From Flavobacterium proteolyticum (GTDB lineage Bacteria > Bacteroidota > Bacteroidia > Flavobacteriales > Flavobacteriaceae): 64,000 bases of DNA. The notes under the pieces were generated by a model, which saw nothing but the letters and a program-made list of their open reading frames with translations, was not told the origin of the DNA and made no database searches. Positions 44,430-53,890 of this stretch are shown here, in pieces. Location of the stretch: positions 744,001-808,000 of the forward strand of contig NZ_JADFTZ010000001.1 of the NCBI RefSeq assembly GCF_015223105.1, read 5' to 3'. How positions within the stretch are numbered: position 1 is the stretch's first letter; every line of letters begins with the position of its first letter. The translations under genes and the position numbers were made by a program.

Positions 44430-46928
44430 ATGAGAGTTCTTTTTCTCTTTATATTTATTCAAGTTACATTACTTTGTAATGCACAAAACCAAGCTGATGT
44501 TTATCAAAATTTTGGGTCATACCCTGGATTTGATGGATCAGTATATGCTAGTGCTATTCAAAGTGATGGTAAAATATTGGTTGGTGGAATTTTTTACTCT
44601 TATAGAGGTTTATCAACTAAATTTTTAACTCGTTTGAATCCAGACGGCTCTGTTGATACTTCTTTTTCATTTGGAGGTAGTGGTTTCAATGGGGTTGTTT
44701 TTTCTATTGACATACAATCTGATGGGAAAATACTAGTTGGTGGTGCATTTACTACTTTTAACGGAGAATTTGCGAGTAGAATTATTAGATTAAATCCTGA
44801 TGGCTCAAAAGATACTAGCTTTGTGGCTGGATTTAATAGTATTGTTCACTCTATAGTTGTTCAAAATGATGGTAAAATACTTGTTGGAGGTGAGTTTACT
44901 TATAATAATGGAATAGGAAACCGACTTGTTCGATTAAATTCAAATGGAATTATAGATGTTGGATTTTATACTGGAACTGGTTTTAGTATTCAAAGTGTTC
45001 GTGCAATTGCCCTACAAACGGATGGTAAAATAATTGTGGGAGGAGATTTTCAATCATTCAACGGAGAGGTGGTAAATAAAATTGTTCGTTTAAATTCTAA
45101 TGGTTTTAGAGACTACTCTTTTAATACAGGAACTGGTTTTAATTATAATTCACTTGCGCCTCCTCCTATCATATGTATTACAATACAAACAGATGGTAAA
45201 ATACTTATAGGTGGAACATTTTCTACATACAATGGTGTTTTTCGTGATGGCATTATCCGTTTAAATATCGATGGAACAATAGATAGCTCTTTTAACATAG
45301 AAACTGGTTTTAGTGGTAATGTACATTCCATAAAATTACAAACAGATGGAAAAATTGTTGTAGGAGGAGATTTTATTTCTTATAATAACATAAACTCTAT
45401 AAATAAGATTGCTCGTTTAAACATAGACGGAACTTTTGACAATACCTTTAATACTCAAGGCGGTTTTAATAATGCTGTCACTTGCCTTTCTATCCAAAAT
45501 GATGGAAATATAATTGTTGGCGGGCATTTTATTTCTTATGATGGTTTACTTCAAAATAAAATTATGTGCATAACTCCAGCAGGAGCTAAAAACGAAAATT
45601 TTAATACGGGTTCAGGATTTGATACCTTTGTAAACGCAACTTCTCAACAAACGGATGGTAAAATAATTGTAGCGGGTGCTATTACTAATTACAAAGGAAT
45701 TCCAGAGAAAAAAATAATTCGTTTACATACAGACGGAACTAAAGACATTACTTATAATACAGGAACTGGTTTCAATAATAATGTGCGTTGCATTGCTAAA
45801 CAAAATGACGGTAAAGTAATCGTTGGAGGGGAGTTTACTACATTTAATGGTAGCGCTCAAAATTATATCATTCGTTTAAATACAGATGGAACAAAAGACA
45901 CAAGTTTTAATATTGGAACAGGCTTTAATAATTTTGTGAATACTATAACTATTCAAAATGATGGGAAAATTCTTGTTGGTGGTGATTTTAACTTGTATAA
46001 AGGAGCATTAGAAAACAAAATTATTCGTTTAAACAGTGATGGAACTAAAGACACATCATTTAATCCTGGAGGAGCAGGTTTTAATGATTCTATTAATGCA
46101 ATAGTTATACAAAATGACGGAAAAATTCTAGTCGGTGGTGCATTTACATCATTTAATGGTTTACAAGAAAATAGAGCTATTCGTTTAAATAATGATGGAA
46201 CTAAAGATACTTCTTTTAACCTTGGAACAGGCTTTGATTCTTCTGTTCAAGGTATTGCGGTACAATCTGATGGGAATATTTTTGTATTTGGTAATTTTAA
46301 CAACTTCAAAAATCTTTTAGATAAGAAAATAGTTCGATTGAATTCTACTGGTTCAAGAGATTCTTCTTTTAACACAGGTATGGGTTTTTCTAACTCTTAT
46401 GTTGATTATGTAAAATCTGTAATTATTCAAAATGATGGTAAAATTATTATAGTAGGTGCTTTTAATTCTTACAAAGGATTAGTTGAAAACAACATTATCA
46501 GATTAAACTCTGATGGAACAAAAGACACCTCTTTTGATACAGGAATAGGTTTTAATAATAAAGTCAATTGCATTAGTTCCCTAAATGATGGTTCAATACT
46601 TATTGGTGGAAATTTTACCTCATATAAAAACCTTATAGATAGCTCATTTTTAGTTGCTTTAAACGGAAATAGTGTTTTGTCTAACGACAGTTTTGATTTT
46701 CAAAACGATGTTTATTTCTGGCCAAATCCAACAAAAAACAATTTAAATATTAAGAATTTAGATAATATTATTAATTCAATAACTATATATAATATTGAAG
46801 GTAAATTAATTTATGAAAATACAAATGTTGGCACTACTATCGATGTTAGTAATTTAACTTCTGGCTTATATTTAGCTAAAATTGTAACCGAAAAAGGAAC
46901 AATTACTAAAAAGTTTATTAAAGAATAA
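44430..46928 (+). CDS. Delta-60 repeat protein with T9SS sorting domain
   Basis: 832 residues. Signal peptide (MRVLFLFIFIQVTLLCNAQ); 14 repeats of about 50-55 residues, each with a QxDGKILVGGxF-type strand, an IIRLNxDGTKDTSF strand and NxGTGFN; and a C-terminal type A sorting domain (WPNPTKNNL, GLYLAKIVTEKG, KKFIKE) that directs export and attachment by T9SS. Delta-60 repeats are thought to build beta-propellers, and 14 would fit two seven-bladed propellers. Ligand unknown; surface adhesion is a guess. Confidence 0.9.
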   Translation: MRVLFLFIFIQVTLLCNAQNQADVYQNFGSYPGFDGSVYASAIQSDGKILVGGIFYSYRGLSTKFLTRLNPDGSVDTSFSFGGSGFNGVVFSIDIQSDGKILVGGAFTTFNGEFASRIIRLNPDGSKDTSFVAGFNSIVHSIVVQNDGKILVGGEFTYNNGIGNRLVRLNSNGIIDVGFYTGTGFSIQSVRAIALQTDGKIIVGGDFQSFNGEVVNKIVRLNSNGFRDYSFNTGTGFNYNSLAPPPIICITIQTDGKILIGGTFSTYNGVFRDGIIRLNIDGTIDSSFNIETGFSGNVHSIKLQTDGKIVVGGDFISYNNINSINKIARLNIDGTFDNTFNTQGGFNNAVTCLSIQNDGNIIVGGHFISYDGLLQNKIMCITPAGAKNENFNTGSGFDTFVNATSQQTDGKIIVAGAITNYKGIPEKKIIRLHTDGTKDITYNTGTGFNNNVRCIAKQNDGKVIVGGEFTTFNGSAQNYIIRLNTDGTKDTSFNIGTGFNNFVNTITIQNDGKILVGGDFNLYKGALENKIIRLNSDGTKDTSFNPGGAGFNDSINAIVIQNDGKILVGGAFTSFNGLQENRAIRLNNDGTKDTSFNLGTGFDSSVQGIAVQSDGNIFVFGNFNNFKNLLDKKIVRLNSTGSRDSSFNTGMGFSNSYVDYVKSVIIQNDGKIIIVGAFNSYKGLVENNIIRLNSDGTKDTSFDTGIGFNNKVNCISSLNDGSILIGGNFTSYKNLIDSSFLVALNGNSVLSNDSFDFQNDVYFWPNPTKNNLNIKNLDNIINSITIYNIEGKLIYENTNVGTTIDVSNLTSGLYLAKIVTEKGTITKKFIKE

Positions 46929-46944
46929 TTTAACTTCAAATCAT

Positions 46945-46986
46945 AAAAAAATCCCAAACTCTAAATTTAGAATTTGGGATTTTTTG
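46945..46986. terminator. Bidirectional terminator between the delta-60 gene and tex
   Basis: AAAAAATCCCAAA ... TTTGGGATTTTTT inverted repeat with a further paired inner part (TCTAAATTTAGA); A-run on one side and T-run on the other serve both convergent genes. Confidence 0.9.
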
Positions 46987-46989
46987 TTT

Positions 46990-49116
46990 TTACAAAATCA
47001 TCGTCAACTGAATTCTCTTTCTCGCTTCATCCACCTCTACGACTTTTACTTGCACATGTTGGTGCATTTTTACTACTTCGTTTACATCGGAAACATAGCC
47101 TTCTTTTAGTTGTGAAATGTGCACCAAACCACTTTCTTTGATTCCTAAATCTACAAAACAACCAAAAGCGGTAATGTTATTTACAATTCCGGGTAAAATC
47201 ATGCCGGTTTTTAAATCGGAAATAGAGCGAACATTTGGATCGAATTCGAAAATTTTTGCAGCTTTTCTTGGATCTAAACCAGGTTTTTCTAACTCTTTTA
47301 AAATGTCTTTTAAGGTTAAAATTCCGATTTCTGATGTGATGTAGTTTTCTGGTATTATTAGGGCGATTTTTTCTTTATTGGCGATTAATTCAGTGGTTTT
47401 GATGCCCAAATCTTTTGCCATTTTTTCCACGATTGGATACGCTTCTGGGTGAACAGCTGAGTTATCCAACGGATTTTTTCCATCACGGATTCTAATGAAA
47501 GCTGCTGCCTGTTGGTACGCTTTTTCTCCTAAACGCGGTACTTTTTTCAGTTGTTTTCTATCTTCAAAAGGTCCGTTTTCGGAACGATAAGCAACGATAT
47601 TTTCCGCCATTTTTTCACCAATTCCAGAAACATAACTCAACAACGATTTACTAGCGGTGTTGATATTAATTCCAACAGAATTCACGCAACTCATTACAGT
47701 ACTATCCAATGCGGATTGCAATTTGGTTTGGTCCACATCGTGTTGATATTGTCCAACTCCAATCGATTTTGGATCGATTTTTACCAATTCAGCCAATGGG
47801 TCACTTAATCTTCTTCCAATGGAAACCGAGCCACGAACGGTAACATCGTAGTTTGGAAATTCTTCTCTCGCAATTTTACTAGCAGAATACACCGATGCTC
47901 CCGCTTCCGATACTACAAAAACTTGGACTGGTTTATCAAAAGCGATTTTTTTGATGAAAAATTCGGTTTCACGAGAAGCCGTTCCGTTTCCAATAGAAAT
48001 GGCTTCAATGTTATACGCATTTACCATCGAACGGATTTTTTTCATCGCCATAGCAGTGTCGTTTTGTGGTGCGTGTGGATAAATGGTTTCGTTGTTTAGT
48101 AAATCTCCTTTTTCATCCAAACATACCACTTTACAACCTGTTCTGTAACCTGGGTCGATGGCTAAAATTCGTTTTTCACCTAATGGTGGCGCTAACAACA
48201 ACTGACGTAAATTTTCGGAAAATACGTCAATCGCTTTGATATCGGCTTTTGCTTTTGCTTCTTGTAAGGTTTCGTTTGAAATGGCTGGTTCTAACAAACG
48301 TTTGTAACTGTCTTTAATCGCTAATTCTAAATGTTCGGTTGAGTCCGAATTTTTATTTTTGATGATGTTTTCTTCAATAAAATCTAAAGCTTCTTCTTTT
48401 TCGATTGCGACATTAAGTTTCACAAAACCTTCTGCTTCGGCACGCAACATAGCTAATAATCGGTGCGATGGTGCTTTGGAAATCGGTTCCGACCAATCGA
48501 AATATTGGGAGAATTTTTGAGCCGCTTCATCATCTTTTTTAGTTTTCACGACTTTGGTTGTGATTTCAGCTTTTCGTTGGAACAAACGACGTAAATTTTT
48601 ACGGATAAAAATGTTTTCATTAATCCATTCGGCAATGATATCGCGAGCGCCTTGTAAAGCTTCGTCTTCATTTTTTACATTCTCATTCAAATATTTCGAG
48701 GCTAAAAACTCAATATCCTCATTTTTTTGACTCATAATGATTTTTGCCAAAGGTTCTAATCCGTTTTCACGAGCAACATCGGCTTTAGTTTTTTTCTTCT
48801 TTTTGTAAGGCAAATAGAAATCTTCTAATTCTTGTAAATCAAAACTATATTCGATTTTCGATTTCAATTCAGGTGAAAGCGCATTTTGTTCTTCAATCGA
48901 TTTTAAAATGCTTTCTTTTCGTTTGATGATTTCGTCAAATTGCTTGTTTAATTTCGAAATGGCTTCGATTTGTACCTCATCTAAATTTCCGGTTTGATCT
49001 TTTCGGTAACGCGAAATAAACGGAATCGTACAATCTTCAGAAAGTAATTTTATAGTAGCTTCAATGCTTTTTGGAGCAATGTTGGTTTGGTTTTGAATGA
49101 ATTGAATGTTGGTCAT
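46990..49116 (-). CDS. tex: Tex family RNA-binding transcription accessory protein
   Basis: 708 residues from the ATG at 49116 (MTNIQFIQNQ). Binds nucleic acid; influences transcription, with details unclear. N-terminal helical part with ISRYRKDQTGNLDEVQ, a YqgF-like RNase H fold at about 310-430 (LAIDPGYRTGCKVVCLD), helix-hairpin-helix at about 480-550, and a C-terminal S1 domain at about 630-702 (PGIVNNITAFGCFVDLGIKESGLVHISQL). A longer start at 49158 is rejected because the family begins at the chosen ATG. Confidence 0.95.
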   Translation of the reverse strand: MTNIQFIQNQTNIAPKSIEATIKLLSEDCTIPFISRYRKDQTGNLDEVQIEAISKLNKQFDEIIKRKESILKSIEEQNALSPELKSKIEYSFDLQELEDFYLPYKKKKKTKADVARENGLEPLAKIIMSQKNEDIEFLASKYLNENVKNEDEALQGARDIIAEWINENIFIRKNLRRLFQRKAEITTKVVKTKKDDEAAQKFSQYFDWSEPISKAPSHRLLAMLRAEAEGFVKLNVAIEKEEALDFIEENIIKNKNSDSTEHLELAIKDSYKRLLEPAISNETLQEAKAKADIKAIDVFSENLRQLLLAPPLGEKRILAIDPGYRTGCKVVCLDEKGDLLNNETIYPHAPQNDTAMAMKKIRSMVNAYNIEAISIGNGTASRETEFFIKKIAFDKPVQVFVVSEAGASVYSASKIAREEFPNYDVTVRGSVSIGRRLSDPLAELVKIDPKSIGVGQYQHDVDQTKLQSALDSTVMSCVNSVGININTASKSLLSYVSGIGEKMAENIVAYRSENGPFEDRKQLKKVPRLGEKAYQQAAAFIRIRDGKNPLDNSAVHPEAYPIVEKMAKDLGIKTTELIANKEKIALIIPENYITSEIGILTLKDILKELEKPGLDPRKAAKIFEFDPNVRSISDLKTGMILPGIVNNITAFGCFVDLGIKESGLVHISQLKEGYVSDVNEVVKMHQHVQVKVVEVDEARKRIQLTMIL

Positions 49117-49145
49117 CGTAAATAAAAATTGAATTGCTAAAATAC

Positions 49146-49153
49146 TATCTTTG
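49146..49153 (+). promoter_or_regulatory. Bacteroidota -7 promoter element for DUF1294
   Basis: TATCTTTG, 17 bases before the TTG start at 49171; it supports that non-ATG start. Confidence 0.5.
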
Positions 49154-49170
49154 GACAAAATTCTTAGCTT

Positions 49171-49443
49171 TTGGAAGTACTATTTATTTATTTAATTGTG
49201 ATCAACAGCCTTTGTTTTTTAACTTATGGCTACGATAAATGGCTAGCTAAAAATAATAAAAGACGCATTTCAGAATTCAATTTACTTGTATTGGCTGGAA
49301 TTGGTGGTACTATTGGAGGAATTATAAGCATTTATCTTTTCAAACACAAAACCAATAAATTTTCTTTTATTTTGAGTTTCTACGCAATTGCGATACTTCA
49401 GATTGTTTTATTGTATTTCGGAATTCAAGCTTTTAAAAGCTAA
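49171..49443 (+). CDS. DUF1294 family small membrane protein
   Basis: 90 residues, three membrane helices. FLTYGYDKWLAKNNKRRISEFNLL and GGTIGGIISIYLFKHKTNKFSF are the family signatures. There is no ATG; TTG at 49171 gives the usual N-terminal helix, while GTG at 49198 would remove half of it. Function unknown. Its 3' end overlaps the convergent nnrD gene by 36 bp. Confidence 0.82.
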   Translation: MEVLFIYLIVINSLCFLTYGYDKWLAKNNKRRISEFNLLVLAGIGGTIGGIISIYLFKHKTNKFSFILSFYAIAILQIVLLYFGIQAFKS

Positions 49444-50244
49444 TCCGATATTCTCAATAACATCAGTTATCAACATACTTTCTTCGCTTTGTGTTTGAAG
49501 TGTAATATCAGCAGCTAATCCGTGCAGATAGACTCCTAATTTAGCCGCTTCTAAAGTTGTATAACCTTGCGCTAAAAATGAAGTAATCATTCCGGTTAAC
49601 GCATCTCCAGAACCGCCTTTTGCTAAACCTGAATTTCCGGTAGTGTTTTCAAAAGTGTAAGTTCCATCCGTAATAAACGTTTTATGTCCTTTTAAAACAA
49701 TAACGCAATTTAATTCTTTAGCTTTTTTGATGGCTGTATTTCTTCTTTCAGATTCGGAAATATGTTCACCAAATAATCTATCAAATTCTTTTGGATGTGG
49801 CGTTAAAATACTTTGGATTGGTAAAAGAGAAAGCCAATCTTGGTTTTTAGCTAAAATATTCAAAGCATCGGCATCAAAAACAACTGGATTTTTGACCTTT
49901 ATTAAAACGGAATAAAGTAATTTTTGAGCCGCATCGTCTTGATTAAGTCCCGGCCCAATTCCTATAGAAGTAAATCCTGAAAAATCGAATAATTCATCTC
50001 TAAAATGAAACATTGCTTCAGGAATACTTGTTGCTAAACTAACTTTTTCTGATTTTGGTATAGAAACGGTTAGTAAACCAACACCACTTCTTAAACAAGC
50101 TTTTGAAGCAATGATGGCAGCTCCTATTTTATTTTCAGAACCAGCAATTAACAAAGCATGACCATGTGTTCCTTTATGAGAATCACATGGTCGTTTTTTA
50201 TAAGTGTTTTTAATGCAATTCAAATCTAATTTTAAAACTTCCAT
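49408..50244 (-). CDS. nnrD: ADP-dependent NAD(P)H-hydrate dehydratase
   Basis: 278 residues. Repairs hydrated NAD(P)H by dehydration using ADP or ATP. Ribokinase-like fold: KGTHGHALLIAGSENKIGAA near 24-43, PVVFDADALNIL near 124, TPHPKEF near 153, and AKGGSGDALTGMI near 213 with the catalytic aspartate. It lacks the YjeF N-terminal epimerase domain (NnrE), which must be encoded elsewhere. 25 bp below rpiB, probably in one operon. Confidence 0.92.
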   Translation of the reverse strand: MEVLKLDLNCIKNTYKKRPCDSHKGTHGHALLIAGSENKIGAAIIASKACLRSGVGLLTVSIPKSEKVSLATSIPEAMFHFRDELFDFSGFTSIGIGPGLNQDDAAQKLLYSVLIKVKNPVVFDADALNILAKNQDWLSLLPIQSILTPHPKEFDRLFGEHISESERRNTAIKKAKELNCVIVLKGHKTFITDGTYTFENTTGNSGLAKGGSGDALTGMITSFLAQGYTTLEAAKLGVYLHGLAADITLQTQSEESMLITDVIENIGLAFKSLNSEIQ

Positions 50245-50269
50245 TTGAATTGATTTTTAAGATTATTGG

Positions 50270-50701
50270 TTATTTACAAGCGATTTTTTTTACGCGATTA
50301 GCGTGTCTACCGCCTTCAAATGGGGTATTTAAAAATGTGTCTACCATTTCAACAGCTTGCTGAATAGAAGTGTAACGAGCTGGAATACTAATAATATTCG
50401 CATCGTTATGTTGGCGTGCTAATGCAGCAATTTCTTTTGTCCAACAAAGTGCACAACGAATATCTTGATGTTTGTTAGCGGTCATAGCAATTCCGTTTCC
50501 TGAACCGCAAATTACGATTCCTAAATCGGCTTTTTTACTTTCTACATCGTAGGCTACTGGGTGACCAAAATCAGGGTAATCTACACTATCAAAAGAATCG
50601 GTTCCGTGGTTATAAACCGTATGTCCTTTTTCTTCTAAAAATTGAACAATAGCCTTTTTGTAATCTGGACCAGCGTGGTCATTTCCAATTGAAATTTTCA
50701 T
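50270..50701 (-). CDS. rpiB: Ribose-5-phosphate isomerase B
   Basis: 143 residues, the usual length. Interconverts ribose-5-phosphate and ribulose-5-phosphate. GNDHAGPDYKKAI at 6-18, SVDYPDFGHPVA near 39, ICGSGNGIAMTANKH near 64 with the catalytic cysteine, and ARQHNDANIISIPAR near 94. Promoter word upstream. Next to the large gene-free region on its 5' side. Confidence 0.96.
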   Translation of the reverse strand: MKISIGNDHAGPDYKKAIVQFLEEKGHTVYNHGTDSFDSVDYPDFGHPVAYDVESKKADLGIVICGSGNGIAMTANKHQDIRCALCWTKEIAALARQHNDANIISIPARYTSIQQAVEMVDTFLNTPFEGGRHANRVKKIACK

Positions 50702-50725
50702 AAGTTGTTGTGTGTTTTATAGATG

Positions 50726-50733
50726 CAAAAATA
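50726..50733 (-). promoter_or_regulatory. Bacteroidota -7 promoter element for rpiB-nnrD
   Basis: TATTTTTG on the minus strand, 24 bases upstream of the rpiB ATG. Confidence 0.55.
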
Positions 50734-51324
50734 CTAAAGATATAGGAGTAATAACAATATGATTCAGGTTTTGATATTTTTTTAATCATTTCGTTTAAAA
50801 TCAGATAATTATACAATAAACTAACCTTAAAAATACAGTTTGTTAACTTCTAAATGTAAATCGTTGAAAATCAGTTAATATTAAATTAACATTCATTGTT
50901 AACAACTTTGGATAGAAATTTAGAAGTTTTTTTAGGTTGTAAAGAAAAAATTCTTAATCAAAAATTGAAATGAAAAAATCAAGCAGAGTTATTATTTTTT
51001 GTTGAAAAATTATCAATATAAATTCACAGGTTATTAACATAAATTAACAAGTAAACTTATTTACAATTTTATACTGAAATTTAATTTCAACAGTTGTTAA
51101 TAAGTAGAAAATAAAAATAAAAATAACTCAGATTTTCAATTCATTAAATAAAATTAGCATTGTTAATTAGTTTGTATAACTAAGAATAACTTTTAAAAAC
51201 TACTTCTGTAAAAAAACTTATTCCACATATTAACACGCTATAATAACCATCATAAATTTAAATTTAATTAAAAATATTTTTTGTTGTTTTTAATATATGT
51301 TGAAAACTTTCAGCTTTAAAAAAA
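50734..51324. other. Long AT-rich gene-free region, candidate replication origin
   Basis: No coding frame is visible. TTATTAACA occurs at 51031 (plus) and 51095 (minus), and close variants occur at 50841, 50897, 51041, 51161 and 51228; TTATTCCACA is at 51218. These resemble, without exactly matching, DnaA-box consensus TTATNCACA. A very AT-rich stretch at 51248-51300 could be a melting region. Genes mostly run leftward to the left and rightward to the right. dnaA itself is not here. Alternatively it is only AT-rich regulatory DNA. Confidence 0.35.
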
Positions 51325-51564
51325 TTAAACAATTTTTAAATGATCGTCTTCGTTTAGTTTTTTAAGAATTTCTTTTACGGTTGCTTCATCGTTTGGATGT
51401 ACTTTTAATTTGATTCCGCCGTAAGCTATTGTGGCAAAAGGATCGATTCCAACGATAGTTTCGTTTTCAAAAAAATAAGCAATTCCTTCTTGCTCTAATA
51501 AATTTTTAATAATTAAAGTTTCGTGTTGGTAGTTAAAAATAGCAACGGTTACAAAATTTTCCAT
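51325..51564 (-). CDS. DUF2007 family protein
   Basis: 79 residues. FVTVAIFNYQHETLIIKNLLEQEGIAYFFENE is the family head, AYGGIKLKVHPNDEATVKEILKKL the rest; a small ACT/PII-like alpha-beta fold is expected. Annotated elsewhere as putative signal-transducing protein, without proof. It is divergent from rnr across 116 bp and borders the AT-rich region. Confidence 0.82.
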   Translation of the reverse strand: MENFVTVAIFNYQHETLIIKNLLEQEGIAYFFENETIVGIDPFATIAYGGIKLKVHPNDEATVKEILKKLNEDDHLKIV

Positions 51565-51680
51565 CTGAATTGATTTACTCTATAAAGTTACGATAAGTTA
51601 TTTTTATATTAAAACTGAAATACATTTTCGTTTTACATCGTTGTATTTTGTAACTTTAACCAATAATTGAAAATGATACA

Positions 51681-53858
51681 ATGAGTAAGAAACCAAAAAA
51701 ATTAGGAAATAAACCAAAAGATTTTACTGCACAAATATTTAAAATACTTTCAAGAGAACCTTCTAAATCTTTTAATTACAAGCAAATAGCTGCTGTTTTA
51801 GAGTTAAGCGATACCAAAAGCCGAAATGAAATAATTAGAGATTTAAAAATACTTAAAGCACAAGATAAAATTCACGAAACGGAAATTGGAAAATATCAAA
51901 TTATTTCCAAAGCCGAATATTACGAAGGAGTTATCGATATGACGTCTCGTAAAACAGGATATTTTGTTTGTGACGAATTAGAAGACGATGTTTTCATTCC
52001 GTTTATCAACTTAAATCATGCTTTAGATGGTGATAAAGTAAAAGCTTATATCTACAATAGAAGAAGTTCACGTAAACCAGAAGCAGAAGTTTTAGAAATT
52101 TTAGAACGTGCTAAAACAGAATTTGTTGGGGTTATTGATGTACAAAAAAACTTTGCTTTTGTAACGACTGCCAATGCTAAAATGTATACTGATATTTTTA
52201 TTCCAAAAAATAAAATTGGTGAAGCTGAACACGGTGATGTTGTTTTAGTAACTTTAGAAGATTGGCCTAAAAAAGCCGATTCTCCTTTTGGTTCTGTGAT
52301 TAAAGTATTAGGAAAACCTGGTGAACACAATACAGAAATTCATGCAATTTTAGCAGAATATGGTTTACCTTATGATTTTCCAATTGAAGTAGAAGCGTAT
52401 GCAAATAAAATTGATACTTCAATAACCGAAGAAGAAATTAAAAAACGTCGCGATATGCGTGATGTTTTAACGTTTACAATTGATCCAAAAGATGCTAAAG
52501 ATTTTGATGATGCGTTATCGTTTCAGGTTTTAGAAAATGGAAATTACGAAATTGGAGTTCATATTGCCGATGTTTCACATTATTTAAAAGAAGGAACTAT
52601 TTTAGATGATGAAGCGTATAAAAGAGCTACTTCGGTTTATTTGGTAGATCGAGTAGTTCCAATGTTACCAGAAGTGTTATCCAACTTTGCTTGTTCACTT
52701 CGTCCACATGAAGAAAAATATACATTTTCAGCTGTTTTTCAATTAAACAATAAAGCAGAAGTTTTAGATGCATGGTTTGGACGAACAGTAACGTATTCTG
52801 ACCAACGTTTTGCGTATGAAGAAGCACAGAGTATAATTGAAACGAAATCAGATGTAATTCCAGCTGAAATTTCATTAACTGGAAGTGAATATATTGTTCC
52901 AAAACCAATTGTTGATGCTACTTTAAAAATGGATGAATTAGCAAAAATTCTTCGTAGAAAAAGAATGGCTGCCGGAGCAATTTCGTTTGATAAAGTGGAA
53001 GTGAAATTCAATTTGAATGAAGAGGCGGAACCAATTGGAGTGTACTTCAAACAAAGTAAAGATGCGAATCATTTGATTGAAGAATTTATGTTGTTAGCGA
53101 ATAGAAAAGTAGCGGAATTCATTGGGAAACAAAAGAAAACCTTCATTTACAGAATTCACGATGAACCAAATGAAGATAAATTAATCAATCTTCAAACTGT
53201 GATTGCTAAGTTTGGATATTCTATAAATTTTAAATCTAAAAAAGACATTTCAAATTCGTTGAATAATTTACTTTCAGAAGTTGTTGGTAAAAAAGAACAA
53301 AATTTGGTTGATACACTTACAATTCGAAGTATGAGTAAGGCGGCGTATTCTACTGAAAATATTGGTCACTATGGATTAGCTTTTGATTATTACAGTCATT
53401 TTACATCGCCAATTCGTCGTTATCCAGATGTTATGGCACATCGTTTGTTACAACATTACATAGACGGCGGTAAAAGTGTAAGTGAAGAAGAATACGAAGA
53501 AAAATGCCAACATTCTTCACAAATGGAAGCTTTAGCCGCTCAAGCGGAACGTGATTCTGTGAAATACATGCAAGTAAAATACATGCAAGATCACAAAGAT
53601 CAAGAGTTTTTAGGGGTAGTTTCAGGTGTTACCGAATGGGGAATTTATGTAGAAATCATCGAAAACAAATGCGAAGGAATGGTTCGTATTCGTGAAATTA
53701 AAGATGATTATTACACGTTTGATGATAAACAATATGCTTTAGTAGGTGAAGTTTCTAAAAACATCATACAATTAGGCGATGAAGTTTACGTTAAAGTAAA
53801 AAATGCCGATTTAGTGAAAAAACAATTGGATTTTCATTATTTGAGAAAGAGAGAATAG
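51681..53858 (+). CDS. rnr: Ribonuclease R
   Basis: 725 residues. 3'-5' exoribonuclease that degrades structured RNA. N-terminal helix-turn-helix-like part (~1-65), cold-shock domains (~70-225), RNB catalytic domain from about 255 with DPKDAKDFDDALS near 272-284 (the metal-binding aspartates), HIADVSHYL near 293 and FTSPIRRYPDVMAHRLL near 573, and a C-terminal S1 domain (~640-720). Length is typical for the flavobacterial enzyme. No terminator is visible before the GIN gene 32 bp downstream. Confidence 0.96.
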   Translation: MSKKPKKLGNKPKDFTAQIFKILSREPSKSFNYKQIAAVLELSDTKSRNEIIRDLKILKAQDKIHETEIGKYQIISKAEYYEGVIDMTSRKTGYFVCDELEDDVFIPFINLNHALDGDKVKAYIYNRRSSRKPEAEVLEILERAKTEFVGVIDVQKNFAFVTTANAKMYTDIFIPKNKIGEAEHGDVVLVTLEDWPKKADSPFGSVIKVLGKPGEHNTEIHAILAEYGLPYDFPIEVEAYANKIDTSITEEEIKKRRDMRDVLTFTIDPKDAKDFDDALSFQVLENGNYEIGVHIADVSHYLKEGTILDDEAYKRATSVYLVDRVVPMLPEVLSNFACSLRPHEEKYTFSAVFQLNNKAEVLDAWFGRTVTYSDQRFAYEEAQSIIETKSDVIPAEISLTGSEYIVPKPIVDATLKMDELAKILRRKRMAAGAISFDKVEVKFNLNEEAEPIGVYFKQSKDANHLIEEFMLLANRKVAEFIGKQKKTFIYRIHDEPNEDKLINLQTVIAKFGYSINFKSKKDISNSLNNLLSEVVGKKEQNLVDTLTIRSMSKAAYSTENIGHYGLAFDYYSHFTSPIRRYPDVMAHRLLQHYIDGGKSVSEEEYEEKCQHSSQMEALAAQAERDSVKYMQVKYMQDHKDQEFLGVVSGVTEWGIYVEIIENKCEGMVRIREIKDDYYTFDDKQYALVGEVSKNIIQLGDEVYVKVKNADLVKKQLDFHYLRKRE

Positions 53859-53890
53859 TTAATTTCTTAATAGGATTTAAATAAAATAAA

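Noticed and set aside
44430..46928. DNA repeats as a CRISPR or satellite array
   Set aside because: They are degenerate coding repeats with an open frame throughout and no constant spacer length.
52627..53050. Two overlapping minus-strand frames within rnr
   Set aside because: Both are antisense shadows of the RNB domain and have no start signals.
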